From Saccharothrix sp. NRRL B-16314 (GTDB lineage Bacteria > Actinomycetota > Actinomycetes > Mycobacteriales > Pseudonocardiaceae): DNA of 64,000 nt. The stretch spans positions 186,001 to 250,000 of the forward strand of contig NZ_JNXC01000008.1 of NCBI RefSeq assembly GCF_000716595.1, read 5' to 3'. The position numbers and the translations under genes are program-made. The notes beneath the pieces were generated by a model. That model saw nothing but the letters and a program-made list of their open reading frames with translations, did no database searches and had not been told where the DNA came from. Below, piece by piece: positions 17,775-26,907 of this stretch. Each line of letters begins with the position of its first letter. Within the stretch, counting starts at the first letter, position 1.

Positions 17775-19421
17775 CTACCTCCCGTGTGGCGCGTCCGCCA
17801 GGACCCGTTGGCGCATCACGAACTTCCGCACCTTCCCGGTCGACCCCACGGCCAGCTGTCCGTCCGGCACCACGCCGACCCGCCGCACCGTGCGAGCCAC
17901 CGCCTCGCCGAGCGCGGCCCGCACCGCGTCGCCCCGGTCCAGCCCCGGATCGGCCCCGTCGTGCAGCACCAGCAGCACGTCGGTGACCGGGGTGCCGTCG
18001 TCCTGCTTCGACGCGAGCACCGTGCAGTCGCGCACGTCCGGACAACGAGCCAGGACGCGCTCCTCGGACAACGCGGTGTAGATCCAGTTGCCGTCGCCGA
18101 GGTCGACCGCGTCGTTGGCCCGGTCGAGGTGGTAGAAGTAACCCTCCTCGTCCCGGTACATGAGATCGCCGGTCATGTAATAGCCGTTGAGGCGGCTTCG
18201 GTACGTGGCGGTCGAGTCGTTCCAGTAGCCGGGCGCGATCGTCGGCGACTTGAGCCCGCACTGCCCGACCTGGCCGACCGGCACCTCCTCGCCCGTCGTC
18301 ACGTCCAGCAACGCCACCTCGGCGAACGAGTACGGCTTGCCGACGCACCGGTCGTAGCGGTCGCTGCCGGGCCGGTGGCTGATGGCGAACGCGCTGTGGC
18401 CCATCTCGGTCGAGCCGAGCGTGTCGATGAACTTCGAGCCCGGCTCGTCCGCCACGCCGTCCGGGGTCCACACCGGGTGGCTGCCCACCGCGACCAGCTT
18501 GCGGATGTGCGCCTCGTGCGCGCAGTCGCCGGTGCTGGACCAGTTGCGCACCGAACTCAGGTCGCGCTTCGACAGGTCGAACCGCGCCAGCTCGGCCCAG
18601 GTGATGGCGAAGCCGAACACACCGGTGGGTCGCCAGCGCTCGATCGCGTCCAGCACCACCTCGCCGCTGCGCTCGAACGGCCCGCCCTGCGCGGACAGGC
18701 ACAGCAGCTCGTAGCCGTTGCACAACGCCTGGTTCACCACGATGATCCCGGCGGCGTGCGCGGCGGGCAGCACGGACATCTCGCGCACCTGGCCGTACGG
18801 CCTGGCCTCGGTGAGCCGAACCGCGCGCACGGCGGCGAACAAGCTGTGGTGCGAGTGGACGACCGGCGTCGGCATCCGGGTGGTGCCGGAGGAGTGCGTG
18901 ATCGCCACGGGATCGTCGCCGTGGTGGCGGTAGGGCGGTGGAGCCTGGTCGGGGTCGCCGGTGCCGGTCTCCGACGCGTCACCCAGGACGGGCACGCCGA
19001 GTTCGTGGTCCCGCAACGCCGCGTGGTCGGCGTCGACCAGCACGCCGACACCGCGCAGCCGGCGGACGAACTCCGCGGCGACCTCGATCGGCATGCTGCC
19101 GTTCATCAGCGCCGGGATCGCGCCGAGGCGGTTGAGCGCGAAGAAGTTGAGGAACACGTCGGCCGCCGAGGTGACGAACACCGCGACGGGGTCACGTCGG
19201 CCGATCCCCCGGCGGGCGAACCAGTCCGCCCGCGCCGCGACCCGTTCGGACAGGTCGCGCAGGGACAGCGGGGTCCACGCGGGTATGCCGTCCACGTCGA
19301 CGTCGAAGGTCATCCGCGGTGCGTCGAGGTCGGCGCCGTGCTCCACCAGCATGGGCAGCACGTTGCCCGCGCCGACCCGCATGTCCTGCGCCAACGCGGT
19401 GCGCAGGTTCGCCCCGCCCAT
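17775..19421 (-). CDS. Free-standing AMP-forming ligase 2 (long form)
   Basis: 548 residues; ATG preceded by GGAGGTCTG. Motifs: P-loop-like THSSGTTRMPTPVV (the usual Lys in this loop is absent), DTLGSTEMGH, YYMTGDLMYRDEEGY and the C-terminal catalytic Lys in VGSTGKVRKF. It is larger than the other ligases and similar to long acyl-CoA/acyl-ACP synthetases. As first gene of the operon running to 8056, and 3 bp from the C-PCP gene, it probably charges that PCP. The Lys loss in the P-loop may slow but not abolish adenylation. Confidence 0.78.
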   Translation of the reverse strand: MGGANLRTALAQDMRVGAGNVLPMLVEHGADLDAPRMTFDVDVDGIPAWTPLSLRDLSERVAARADWFARRGIGRRDPVAVFVTSAADVFLNFFALNRLGAIPALMNGSMPIEVAAEFVRRLRGVGVLVDADHAALRDHELGVPVLGDASETGTGDPDQAPPPYRHHGDDPVAITHSSGTTRMPTPVVHSHHSLFAAVRAVRLTEARPYGQVREMSVLPAAHAAGIIVVNQALCNGYELLCLSAQGGPFERSGEVVLDAIERWRPTGVFGFAITWAELARFDLSKRDLSSVRNWSSTGDCAHEAHIRKLVAVGSHPVWTPDGVADEPGSKFIDTLGSTEMGHSAFAISHRPGSDRYDRCVGKPYSFAEVALLDVTTGEEVPVGQVGQCGLKSPTIAPGYWNDSTATYRSRLNGYYMTGDLMYRDEEGYFYHLDRANDAVDLGDGNWIYTALSEERVLARCPDVRDCTVLASKQDDGTPVTDVLLVLHDGADPGLDRGDAVRAALGEAVARTVRRVGVVPDGQLAVGSTGKVRKFVMRQRVLADAPHGR

Positions 19422-19588
19422 CAGACCTCCGGTTGCAAACGAACGGTGGACCGCAGAACGGTCGCCACCGGGGCGGGTTCCCGCATCGGCGGCAGTGTGG
19501 GTTCGGGCGGTGTGAGTGTTCCGCCGACTGCGGCGCCGACCTCAGGTCTCGTGAACCGGGCGAGGGGCGGACGCGGACTCCTACCCAG

Positions 19589-19617
19589 AGCCTAGGTTCG
19601 CGATTCCCCTGTGGCAA
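19589..19617 (-). promoter_or_regulatory. Promoter for the minus-strand operon 19421-8056
   Basis: On the minus strand TTGCCA (19612-19617) and TAGGCT (19589-19594) are separated by exactly 17 bp. The -10 keeps TA...T and the -35 has TTG-CA. This gives a leader of about 160 nt before the ligase ATG at 19421. It lies in the 213-bp gap after the thioesterase gene, which also marks the two minus-strand units as separate transcripts. Confidence 0.55.
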
Positions 19618-19634
19618 TAAGACTTTCGGATGCG

Positions 19635-20594
19635 TCAGCGATCGATTCGGGACCACTTCGGGTCCGCACCGACGCGGGACGGGACTCCACCACCGAGACG
19701 GGCGGAGATCGCGGCCCCGATCCGGGCGACCGGCACGGGCAGCAGCATGTGCTCGTGCAGGCAGTCCACTTCCACCACGTCGACCGGTCCGGCCACGTAG
19801 TCGTCCCACGAGGCCACCTTCGCCTCGGTGGTCCGCTCGTCCTCGGCGGCGGAGAGGAACAGCACCGGGCAGCGGACCCGGCCGGGGAGGTGGCGTTGTG
19901 CCACCGCGAGGTTGTTCCTGATCACGTGCGGCAGGGCGAGCAGCTGGTGGTCCGGCCACTCGTGCAACCCCAAGCCGGGCCGACCGCGGACCACTTCCAG
20001 CATGCGGTGCACCGGGTCGGGGTCGTCCGGCTCGACGACGGGCTGGTAGCCGAACTCGCGCAGCACGAAGTCGCACACCAGCCACAGGTTGTCGTCGGCC
20101 ACGCTGAGGCTGTTCGGCAGGCCGGGCATCGCGTCGCCGATGACGAGCAGGCCGACCTCGTGGCCGCGCCGCTCCAGTTCCTCGGCGATCGCGTGCGCCA
20201 CGTTGCCGCCGATCGACCACCCGAACAGGTGGTACGGGCCGTGTGGCTGGGTGATCCTGATCCGGTCGGCGAAGTCCCGCGCCAGCTCGGCCATGTCGAC
20301 CGGCAGTGGTTCCGGCCTGCGCAGCCCGCGCAGCTGCAGGCCGTAAACCGGGTGCTCGGGCGCGAGGTGCGGCAGCAGCGCGAGGTAGCACCAGCTCGCC
20401 CCGACCAGCGGCGGCGCGCAGAACAGCGCCGGACCGGCACCGCCTTCCCGCAGCGGCAGCACGAGGTCGAGGACACCGCCCGCGCGGCGGATGTCGGCCC
20501 GCCGCTGCCTCGCCCACGCGAACTCCTCGGCCCCCGGCAGCGCCTTGACCCTGGACCCGTCCACCAGACCGTCCTCCTGCTCGCGTGTGGTCAC
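19635..20594 (-). CDS. Thioesterase, NRPS/PKS type (alpha/beta hydrolase)
   Basis: 319 residues from a GTG that overlaps the glycosyltransferase stop (GTGA). The nucleophile Ser is in LFGWSIGGNVAHAIA (~127), Asp in the VVIGDAMPG/ERTTEA region and His in CLHEHMLLP (~281). The N-terminus (LFCAPPLVGASWCYLALL) matches NRPS chain-terminating TE domains. As a separate protein it may either edit misloaded carriers or release an intermediate. Long in-frame upstream extension overlaps the glycosyltransferase and is not used. Confidence 0.8.
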   Translation of the reverse strand: MTTREQEDGLVDGSRVKALPGAEEFAWARQRRADIRRAGGVLDLVLPLREGGAGPALFCAPPLVGASWCYLALLPHLAPEHPVYGLQLRGLRRPEPLPVDMAELARDFADRIRITQPHGPYHLFGWSIGGNVAHAIAEELERRGHEVGLLVIGDAMPGLPNSLSVADDNLWLVCDFVLREFGYQPVVEPDDPDPVHRMLEVVRGRPGLGLHEWPDHQLLALPHVIRNNLAVAQRHLPGRVRCPVLFLSAAEDERTTEAKVASWDDYVAGPVDVVEVDCLHEHMLLPVPVARIGAAISARLGGGVPSRVGADPKWSRIDR

Positions 20595-21733
20595 GTGCCG
20601 GACGCCAACTCGACCAGGTGGGCCGCCGCCGCCGCGACTCCACCGGCGGCGGCGAACTCCGCGCCGATCCGGCGGGCGTTGCGCCGGTAGTCCGGCTCGT
20701 CCAGCACCGCTCGCACCGCGGTGTCCAGCTCGGCCACCGTGACGTCGAGGATGGACACCTCGATGCCCGCGCCCGACCGGGCCACCTGTCGCGCCAGGGC
20801 CACCTGCTCGGCCCGGACCGGTGCGACGACCATCGGGACTCCGAAGGTGAGCGCTTCGTTGACCGCGCCCCCGGCGTGGCACACCACCGCGTCCAGCTTC
20901 GGCATCAGGTCGAGCATCGGCACCAGCTCCGCGGTGATGGCGTTGTCCGGGAACGACTCCGCGGCGACGCCGGAGGTCACGAAGATCGCCTGCACGTCGT
21001 CGGCCATGGGTGCGAGCACCGCAGCGGCCCGGTCGTAGAAGTCGCCGATCATGTGGCCGACCAGCGTGCCGACTGTGACCAGCACGTGCCTGCGGTCCGG
21101 ATCCCAGAGGTGCCAGGGAAAATCGGGTGCGTTCGGCCTCGTGCCCAGTGCCGCGCCGGTGAGCACGCAGCGGTCCGGCAGCGCGGCGTCTTCCACGAGT
21201 CCGGGCGTCATCAGGGCGATCACGAGGTGCGGCGAGAACCGGGGGTCGATCGGCGCGTCGGACAGGCCTGCCATCGCCACCGCCTGCGCCATCTTGTCGG
21301 CCAGGTAGTCGTCGAACCCGACGAGGTCGGCCGGCGGGGTCAGCTCCAGCGTGCCGGTGCACAGCGTCGCCCACGGCACGCCGTGCCGGTGCGCCACCAA
21401 CGCCCCGGCCAGCGCGTACTGCTCGGTGACCACGACGTCCGGCTTGTGCTCCAGCACCGCCTCGTCGACGGGACCGAGGGTGAAGCGGGTGAACGGGATC
21501 AGGTACCCGTCCCACATCGCCCGCACGCCGGCCATGCCCGCCTCGTCGTAGCGGCGGTACGCACGTGTACCGGTGGCGTGCACCACCGCGTCCGGACCGA
21601 CCATCGGGCGCAGCACGTTCTCGGGACCGCACCAGACCACTTCGTGACCCGCGCGGGCGAGTTCCTGCCCGATCGCGAGCATGGGGTAGAGGTGGCCTTG
21701 CAACGGCAGTACGACCAGCAGAAACCGCGACAC
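20591..21733 (-). CDS. GT1-family (MGT-like) glycosyltransferase 1
   Basis: 380 residues. The start at GTG 21733 gives VSRFLLVVLPLQGHLYPML, the typical N-terminus of this family; an alternative GTG lies 18 bp upstream. The nucleotide-sugar site is VCHAGGAVNEALTFGVPMV. Genes for making an activated deoxysugar are absent, so a common NDP-sugar such as UDP-glucose is likely. It is divergent from the KAS III-like gene with only ~57 bp between them, and its stop overlaps the thioesterase. Tailoring of the product or self-resistance are both possible. Confidence 0.82.
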   Translation of the reverse strand: MSRFLLVVLPLQGHLYPMLAIGQELARAGHEVVWCGPENVLRPMVGPDAVVHATGTRAYRRYDEAGMAGVRAMWDGYLIPFTRFTLGPVDEAVLEHKPDVVVTEQYALAGALVAHRHGVPWATLCTGTLELTPPADLVGFDDYLADKMAQAVAMAGLSDAPIDPRFSPHLVIALMTPGLVEDAALPDRCVLTGAALGTRPNAPDFPWHLWDPDRRHVLVTVGTLVGHMIGDFYDRAAAVLAPMADDVQAIFVTSGVAAESFPDNAITAELVPMLDLMPKLDAVVCHAGGAVNEALTFGVPMVVAPVRAEQVALARQVARSGAGIEVSILDVTVAELDTAVRAVLDEPDYRRNARRIGAEFAAAGGVAAAAAHLVELASGT

Positions 21734-21790
21734 CGCAACATCGTGGCACACATTGACGTTTGCCGGAACGACGTGGTGGGATCCCGAAGT

Positions 21791-22720
21791 GTGACCGCTC
21801 TCGACGCGATGTCGGTGTACACACCGGCTTTTCGCGTTCCCATCGAGGACTTGGCCGATCCGCTCGGCCTGACCGGCATGCAGGTCAGGCTGTTCCGGCG
21901 GTTCCACGGGCTCGACCAGGTCCGGTTCGACCCGGACCGGTCGCCGGCCGAGCTGTTGCGCGCCGCCGCCGAAGGGCTCGCCGAGCTGCGCGGGCAGGAG
22001 CACCGGGTCCGGTACGTCATCCACGGCCGGGCGATGCCGGTCGTCGTGCCGTACCCGCACAACCCTCTGCACGACGTCTGCCGTCAGCTGGGGCTCGCGC
22101 ACGCGCTGGCTTTCACCGTCACGCAACAAAGTTGCGCAAGTGGGCTGCTGGCGGTCGAGCTGGCCGGCCGGCTGCTGGCCGGTGACCAGGACGACGACGC
22201 GTTGGCGTTGGTGCTGACGGGCGAGAAGGCGTTCACCCGCCACGCGCGGTTGCTGCCGGGCACGTCGTTGTTCGCCGAGGGCGCGTCCGCCTGCCTGGTG
22301 AGCGCCAACGGGAAGCGCGACCGGATGCTGTCCTTCGTGTGCGCGCAACGCGGCGAGTTCGACGGCGAGTTCGGCGATCGCGAGGACGAGTTCCAACGCC
22401 AGTACCGCCCGTCGCTGGCCGAGGTGATCAACCGGGCGGTCGCCGACGCGGGGCTCGCCCTGGACGACATCCGGTTGGTCCTGCCGCACAACGTCAACGT
22501 CGTGACCTGGCAACGGCTGTGCTCGCTCATCGGCTTCCCGGTGCAGCGCGTGCTGCTGTCGAACGTGCCCGACAACGGACACATGTTCTGCACCGACGCG
22601 TTCGCCAACTACCGCACCGCCCGGGAGCGCGACCTGCTCCGCGAGGGCGACCACTACCTCGTCGCGACCGTCGGCGCCGGAGCCGGGGCGACGTTCTCCG
22701 CGATGGTGTTCCAGCACTGA
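21791..22720 (+). CDS. KAS III-like 3-oxoacyl-ACP synthase
   Basis: 309 residues from GTG 21791; an in-frame ATG at 21809 gives MSVYTPAFRV and is a good alternative. The thiolase-fold nucleophile is Cys ~115 in TQQSCASGLLAVELA. The second catalytic residue is in LPHNVNVVTW. The third position, Asn in FabH (GNTSA), reads NGHMFCTD here, so the triad is Cys-His-His-like or otherwise changed. It is followed 27 bp later by a carrier protein and then a second thiolase-fold protein. It likely joins an acyl-CoA or aryl unit to a carrier-bound partner. Confidence 0.75.
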   Translation: MTALDAMSVYTPAFRVPIEDLADPLGLTGMQVRLFRRFHGLDQVRFDPDRSPAELLRAAAEGLAELRGQEHRVRYVIHGRAMPVVVPYPHNPLHDVCRQLGLAHALAFTVTQQSCASGLLAVELAGRLLAGDQDDDALALVLTGEKAFTRHARLLPGTSLFAEGASACLVSANGKRDRMLSFVCAQRGEFDGEFGDREDEFQRQYRPSLAEVINRAVADAGLALDDIRLVLPHNVNVVTWQRLCSLIGFPVQRVLLSNVPDNGHMFCTDAFANYRTARERDLLREGDHYLVATVGAGAGATFSAMVFQH

Positions 22721-22747
22721 TCCCGCGTTCTCAGCCAGGAGGCCGAC

Positions 22748-23029
22748 ATGACCGCACCCGACGCCCAGCTCGACATCGCATTGCGGGACCGCGTGGTCCA
22801 AGCCATGACCACCGTCCTCAAGCGGCTGGTCGAGCGCGAAGAACCGATCACCGAGGACATGCACATGGCCGACGAGCTGGGGGTCAGCTCGTCGCTGGGG
22901 TTGGAGCTGCTGCTGGAGGTCGAGGACCAGCTCGGCATCCAGATCGACGTGGAGCGGATGCGCCCGGACGAGTTGCTGACCGTCGGCGAGCTGGCCACGT
23001 TCATCGCCGGTCACAGCCGGCCCTGGTGA
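22748..23029 (+). CDS. Discrete acyl carrier protein between two ketosynthase-fold genes
   Basis: 93 residues, with a perfect AGGAGG ribosome site 5 bp before ATG. The phosphopantetheine Ser lies in the ELGVSSSLGLELLLEVED segment, where the DSL motif reads SSL, and is followed by the usual acidic helix. Its stop overlaps the next start. The arrangement KAS III-like, ACP, KAS-like points to a small dedicated chain-forming unit. Which of three adjacent Ser residues is modified is not certain. Confidence 0.75.
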   Translation: MTAPDAQLDIALRDRVVQAMTTVLKRLVEREEPITEDMHMADELGVSSSLGLELLLEVEDQLGIQIDVERMRPDELLTVGELATFIAGHSRPW

Positions 23030-23805
23030 TGCGCCTGGTCCGCGCCGGGCGCCGGGCTTTCACCGGGAACGCCGACGTCCTCGCCGACGACGAGCACCGC
23101 GCGCAGGTGACCGACTACTTCGCGGACCTGGCCCGGCCGTTCGGCCTCGCACCCGTCGCGGGCCTGTCCGGTCACTCCTACGGCGAGATGGCCGGGGCGT
23201 TGGTGGCGGAGGTCGTGCCCGCGACGGAGCCGGTCGACCTGTTGGTGCTGGCGTTCTCCATCCACGACGTGTGGCCGGGCCGGGCAACCGCGACCTACCT
23301 CAGCCACCTCTGCCCCGGCACGCCGATGTCGTTCGCCCTCTGCGACCAGGGCAGCGCGTCGCCGTTCACCGGCCTGCGCGTCATGCGGGACTACGGCGTG
23401 CGGCGGGCGCTGCTGGTCGTGGTCGAGCAGGCTTCGCTGCCCTACGAGTCGACGGCCGCGACGCCGTTGGAACACCGGGGCGTGGCGATGCTGTACGAGG
23501 ACGGGACGGGCAGTCGGGTGACCGATGTCCGCCAGTACCCCGACGTGGCACCGGAAGCCGTGCCGGGGTCGGCTTTGCTCGCGGTGGCCGAGCTGTCGGC
23601 CGGTCACCCCGGCGTGCGGGTCGTGCTGAGCGATTCGCTCGCCGCGGTGTGGCCGGACCGGCCGGACCACACGCGGGCGCAGGCCGGGCAGCCCACCACC
23701 GGGGTGTGGTGGCACCTGGCCGAAGCGCAAGAAGGCTCAGTGCTGGTCGGCGACTACGACCCGGAACTGCGCTACCTCTGCTTCGCCGTGGTGGCGGCCT
23801 CGTAG
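23029..23805 (+). CDS. Ketosynthase-like protein lacking the nucleophilic Cys
   Basis: 258 residues from ATG 23029 (GTG 23026 directly before it is also possible). It has thiolase-superfamily features such as DLLVLAFSIHDVWPGRA, DQGSASPFTGLRVMRDYG and RRALLVVVEQASLPY. Where KAS III has its Cys (consensus AACSGFL), this protein reads QGSASPF. I therefore infer that the nucleophile is Ser or missing. It is shorter than a full KAS. It probably acts as a partner subunit of the KAS III-like protein at 21791, like chain-length factors in type II PKS. Confidence 0.6.
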   Translation: MRLVRAGRRAFTGNADVLADDEHRAQVTDYFADLARPFGLAPVAGLSGHSYGEMAGALVAEVVPATEPVDLLVLAFSIHDVWPGRATATYLSHLCPGTPMSFALCDQGSASPFTGLRVMRDYGVRRALLVVVEQASLPYESTAATPLEHRGVAMLYEDGTGSRVTDVRQYPDVAPEAVPGSALLAVAELSAGHPGVRVVLSDSLAAVWPDRPDHTRAQAGQPTTGVWWHLAEAQEGSVLVGDYDPELRYLCFAVVAAS

Positions 23806-23820
23806 TCCTCGACCGAGGAC
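23805..23820. terminator. Small hairpin between convergent genes
   Basis: GTCCTCG (23805-23811) and CGAGGAC (23814-23820) can form a 7-bp stem with a very tight loop. It sits directly at the stop of the plus-strand gene and before the 3' end of the convergent condensation gene. No T-tract is present, so termination is only a suggestion. Confidence 0.25.
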
Positions 23821-23881
23821 GTGGTGGGGCACCGGCACAACTCGCCGACCACAGTGGACGGACGGACCGGAGCCCTGGTCG

Positions 23882-25303
23882 TCACCGCGGCGCGGCGGCG
23901 GTGACGGCCGGCCGCGGGCGCGCCCCGGTCGGCACGTCCGAGTGGAACGCGGCTTCGATGGCCACCTCTTCCACCGCGTGCAGCATCGCTTCCACCTGCT
24001 CCGCGGGGAACGCGTCGATGTCGGTGACCATCTGGAGGTACACGGTGTCCGGGTGGTCCTCGATGTTGACGAACAGCTGGTCGGTCCACCGGTACACGAA
24101 CTTGTTCCACTTGAGGTACGTCTCGGGCAGCGTGGCCCGGATCTCGTCCTCCGTCGCGGCAGGGGCGCTTTCCACCGCGTCGGCCCGGGTCCTGGTGCTG
24201 AACCGCCGATCGTTGACCCGGCAGGTGATCCGGGCCGGGTAGCCGCGTTCGGCGTCCAGGCGCGCGGTCAGCTCCTCCAACTGGTCGGGGTCGTAGTAGG
24301 CGTGCATCAACGCCGACGTCGTGGTCCGGCGGGCCTGCGCGATCACGTCGTCGACCGTGCCGTCGAGGTCGAGGGTGAGCACGGCGTTCTGGACCACCGA
24401 GCCGATGACGTCGGCCAGCCCTGGTCGGTACCGGTTGCCCGCGGCCAGGTGCAGGGTCAGGGGGTTGACGCCGGTGGTCCGGGCGATCGCGATGGCGATC
24501 ACCGCGAGCAGCACCCGTCCGGTGTCCGTCCGGGTCCGCCGGGCGATCTCGACCACGGCCAAGTAGGCGGCCCGCGACTGGAACCGCACGTTGCGGCACC
24601 GCTGCCCCGCCTCGTAGTCCGGCACCCCCGGACCGCCGAACGTCAACGGCGGCAGCGACCGGAGGTGGTTCTCCCAGTGGCGCATCGCCCGCTCGCTGAC
24701 CCGCTGCATCCGAGGCGTCGACTCCAGCCGCGCGAGGTCGGCCAGCCGCACCGCGTCCGGGTCCACCGGTCGCCCGGCCAGCTCGCCGAGGTCCAGGTCG
24801 GTCATGAGCAGCAACGCGCCCACGCCGTCGGTGACCATGTGGGCGAGCGTGAGCACCATGTACACCGCTTTGCCCCGGTGCTGCATCACGCCCATGCGCA
24901 GCGGCCACGGTGTGTGCTGTTCGAGCGGGATCGCCATCCACTTGAGCCACAGCTTGTTGCCGTGGTCGACGGCGTCCTGGCGGTCGAGGTGGTCGGCGAA
25001 GGTCATGACCTCCAGCTCGATCTCCCCGGACGCGTGCACCACCTGGCACGGCTTGCCGTCGTCGTCGGTGCCGAACCGGGTCCGCAGCGCGGGGTGCTTG
25101 CTCATGAGCCGGCCCAGGCGGTCGGCGACGTCGGAGACGGTCAGGCCCTCCGGCAGGTAGTGCGCACCGCTGATGTTGTACGTCCAGTCGCTGTTGCGCA
25201 TCTCCTGGAGCAGCGTCTTCTGGCCCCAGCTCAGCGGTGCGGTCCCCGCGCCCGGACCGGAGAACGGCACGGCGACCCGGTCGTGGACGATCTGGTCATC
25301 CAT
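23882..25303 (-). CDS. Stand-alone condensation-domain protein
   Basis: 473 residues from ATG 25303, chosen over GTG 25309 because GGGAG lies 5 bp upstream. The active-site motif reads AHMVTDG (~155): the first His of HHxxxDG is Ala but the catalytic second His and the Asp-Gly are kept, so activity is plausible. The later region TLHLAAGNRYRPG and the bridge segment fit C/WS-DGAT-like acyltransferases. It overlaps the KS gene by 8 bp. A free-standing C protein would join carrier-bound partners from separate proteins, as in pyrrolamide pathways. Confidence 0.8.
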   Translation of the reverse strand: MDDQIVHDRVAVPFSGPGAGTAPLSWGQKTLLQEMRNSDWTYNISGAHYLPEGLTVSDVADRLGRLMSKHPALRTRFGTDDDGKPCQVVHASGEIELEVMTFADHLDRQDAVDHGNKLWLKWMAIPLEQHTPWPLRMGVMQHRGKAVYMVLTLAHMVTDGVGALLLMTDLDLGELAGRPVDPDAVRLADLARLESTPRMQRVSERAMRHWENHLRSLPPLTFGGPGVPDYEAGQRCRNVRFQSRAAYLAVVEIARRTRTDTGRVLLAVIAIAIARTTGVNPLTLHLAAGNRYRPGLADVIGSVVQNAVLTLDLDGTVDDVIAQARRTTTSALMHAYYDPDQLEELTARLDAERGYPARITCRVNDRRFSTRTRADAVESAPAATEDEIRATLPETYLKWNKFVYRWTDQLFVNIEDHPDTVYLQMVTDIDAFPAEQVEAMLHAVEEVAIEAAFHSDVPTGARPRPAVTAAAPR

Positions 25304-26531
25304 CGGCACTCCCGAAGATCACGCTCACGTTGTGGCCACCGAAGCCGAACGAGTTGGACATGACCGCGTCGACCCGGGCCGCCGCCGCCTCACCACGCAC
25401 GTGGTTGAGGTCGCAGGCCGGGTCGGGGTCGTCCAGGTTGTGGGTCGGTGGGAGAAGTCCCTTGCGCATGGCCGTGATGGCGATCGAAGCCTCGACCACA
25501 CCGGACGCACCGAGCATGTGCCCGGTGACACCCTTGGTCGAGCTGACCGGTGGCATGGCGTCGCCGAACACACCCCGGATCGCCGTCGCCTCGGCGGTGT
25601 CGCCCGCCTTCGTGCCGGTGCCGTGCGCGTTGAGGTAGCCGATGTCGCCTGTGGTCAGTCCGGCATCCCGAAGTGCGATCCGCATGCTCTCCGCCGCGCT
25701 GGCACCGTCCGGCCGGGGCGTGGTCGGGTGGTGCGCGTCGCTCGTCGCGCCCCAGCCGAGCACGTCGGCGCGCACCACGGCACCGCGCGCCCGCGCGAAG
25801 TCGGCCCGCTCCAGCACCAGCACACCGGCGCCCTCACCGAGCACGAAACCGTTGCGACGCCGGTCGAACGGGCGACTCGCGGTGGTCGGATCGGACCAGC
25901 CGCGGGCCAGCGCGAGGGCGTTGCCGAAGGCGTCGGCGAACGTCGGGAACAGCGGCGCCTCGGTGCACCCGCAGACCACCACGTCCGCTTCGCCCGACCG
26001 GAGGATGCGCATCGCTTCACCGATGGACTGACCGCCGGCGGCGCAAGCCGTGCCGGACGACGACGTGTAGCCCCGGATGCCGAACTTGATGGCGACCCGT
26101 GCCGCCGCCATGTTGGGCAGCACGCCGGGCAGCAGGAACGGGCTGACGCCCAGGCGACCGCGCCGGGAACGCTCGACCGCCTGGTCCGCGAGCGTCGCGA
26201 GTCCACCGACCCCGGAGAGCACGACCGCGACGCGGTAGGGGTCGACGTCCCGGCCGATCTCGATCCCGGCGTCGGCCAACGCGTCGCCCGCGGCCCTCAC
26301 GGCCATCACGATCGAGCGGTCGACCACCCGCGCTTCCTTCGGCGGTATAACGCTTTCCGGGTCGATGAACGGACCGATCGCGGCCACGTCGACCACACCG
26401 TGCAGCGGGTGGTCCTCCGGCGGGCGCACGAGCCCGGACCGACCGGCGCAGACCGCCGCGAAGACCTCGTCGACCGCGGTGCCGACCGGGCTGACCAGAC
26501 CGATCCCCGTCACGGCAACGCTTGCGCTCAC
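25296..26531 (-). CDS. FabF-type 3-oxoacyl-ACP synthase (ketosynthase)
   Basis: 411 residues, GTG start overlapping the carrier stop (GTGA). The full Cys-His-His triad is visible: TSSSGTACAAG, LNAHGTGTKAGD and STKGVTGHMLGASG. Length and order match KAS II/type II PKS KS-alpha. With its own ACP next door it can carry out decarboxylative Claisen condensation. There is no KR, DH or ER in the window, so one extension or a beta-keto product is expected, unless fatty-acid enzymes assist. Confidence 0.85.
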   Translation of the reverse strand: MSASVAVTGIGLVSPVGTAVDEVFAAVCAGRSGLVRPPEDHPLHGVVDVAAIGPFIDPESVIPPKEARVVDRSIVMAVRAAGDALADAGIEIGRDVDPYRVAVVLSGVGGLATLADQAVERSRRGRLGVSPFLLPGVLPNMAAARVAIKFGIRGYTSSSGTACAAGGQSIGEAMRILRSGEADVVVCGCTEAPLFPTFADAFGNALALARGWSDPTTASRPFDRRRNGFVLGEGAGVLVLERADFARARGAVVRADVLGWGATSDAHHPTTPRPDGASAAESMRIALRDAGLTTGDIGYLNAHGTGTKAGDTAEATAIRGVFGDAMPPVSSTKGVTGHMLGASGVVEASIAITAMRKGLLPPTHNLDDPDPACDLNHVRGEAAAARVDAVMSNSFGFGGHNVSVIFGSADG

Positions 26532-26788
26532 GTCGCGGTGGCGATCCGCGCGCGCCGAGCCACCTCGGCGCAGAACTCCCCGACCGTCATGGCGGCGAAG
26601 TGCTCGGCCTCGTCCTCGAGGAACCGGACGCCGAAGTGGTCCTCCACCCGGAGCGCGAGCTCGGCCATGGCGAGCGATTCGAGGTCTGCGCCGGCCGGGC
26701 CCAGCACCGTGTCGTCGTCCATGTCGGCGGTGCTGTACTTCATGACCTTCAACGACTCGAAAAGGAACTGGCGGATCTCGGCGTTCAT
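26528..26788 (-). CDS. Discrete acyl carrier protein (KS partner)
   Basis: 86 residues from ATG 26788. The phosphopantetheine Ser is in GADLESLAMAELALRVED and the sequence continues HFGVRF, a typical ACP helix 2. It overlaps the KS gene by 4 bp, giving a KS-ACP pair followed by the condensation protein. It is divergent from the AMP-ligase at 26908. An upstream TTG extension exists but lacks a ribosome site. Confidence 0.8.
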   Translation of the reverse strand: MNAEIRQFLFESLKVMKYSTADMDDDTVLGPAGADLESLAMAELALRVEDHFGVRFLEDEAEHFAAMTVGEFCAEVARRARIATAT

Positions 26789-26822
26789 GGGCGGCGCTTC
26801 CCCTCTCCGGGAGGTCAACCGG

Positions 26823-26852
26823 AATCTGCACCACGGGGGTGGAAGTCGTCAA
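26823..26852 (-). promoter_or_regulatory. Weak promoter candidate for the ACP-KS-C operon
   Basis: On the minus strand TTGACG (26847-26852) and CAGATT (26823-26828) have an 18-bp spacer, ~35 nt before the ACP start. The -35 matches five of six positions; the -10 only three. Confidence 0.3.
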
Positions 26853-26907
26853 GCACAAGCACAACACCGAATACGGGCTATGGACCGGTTCCCGAACAGA
26901 CCGCAGA

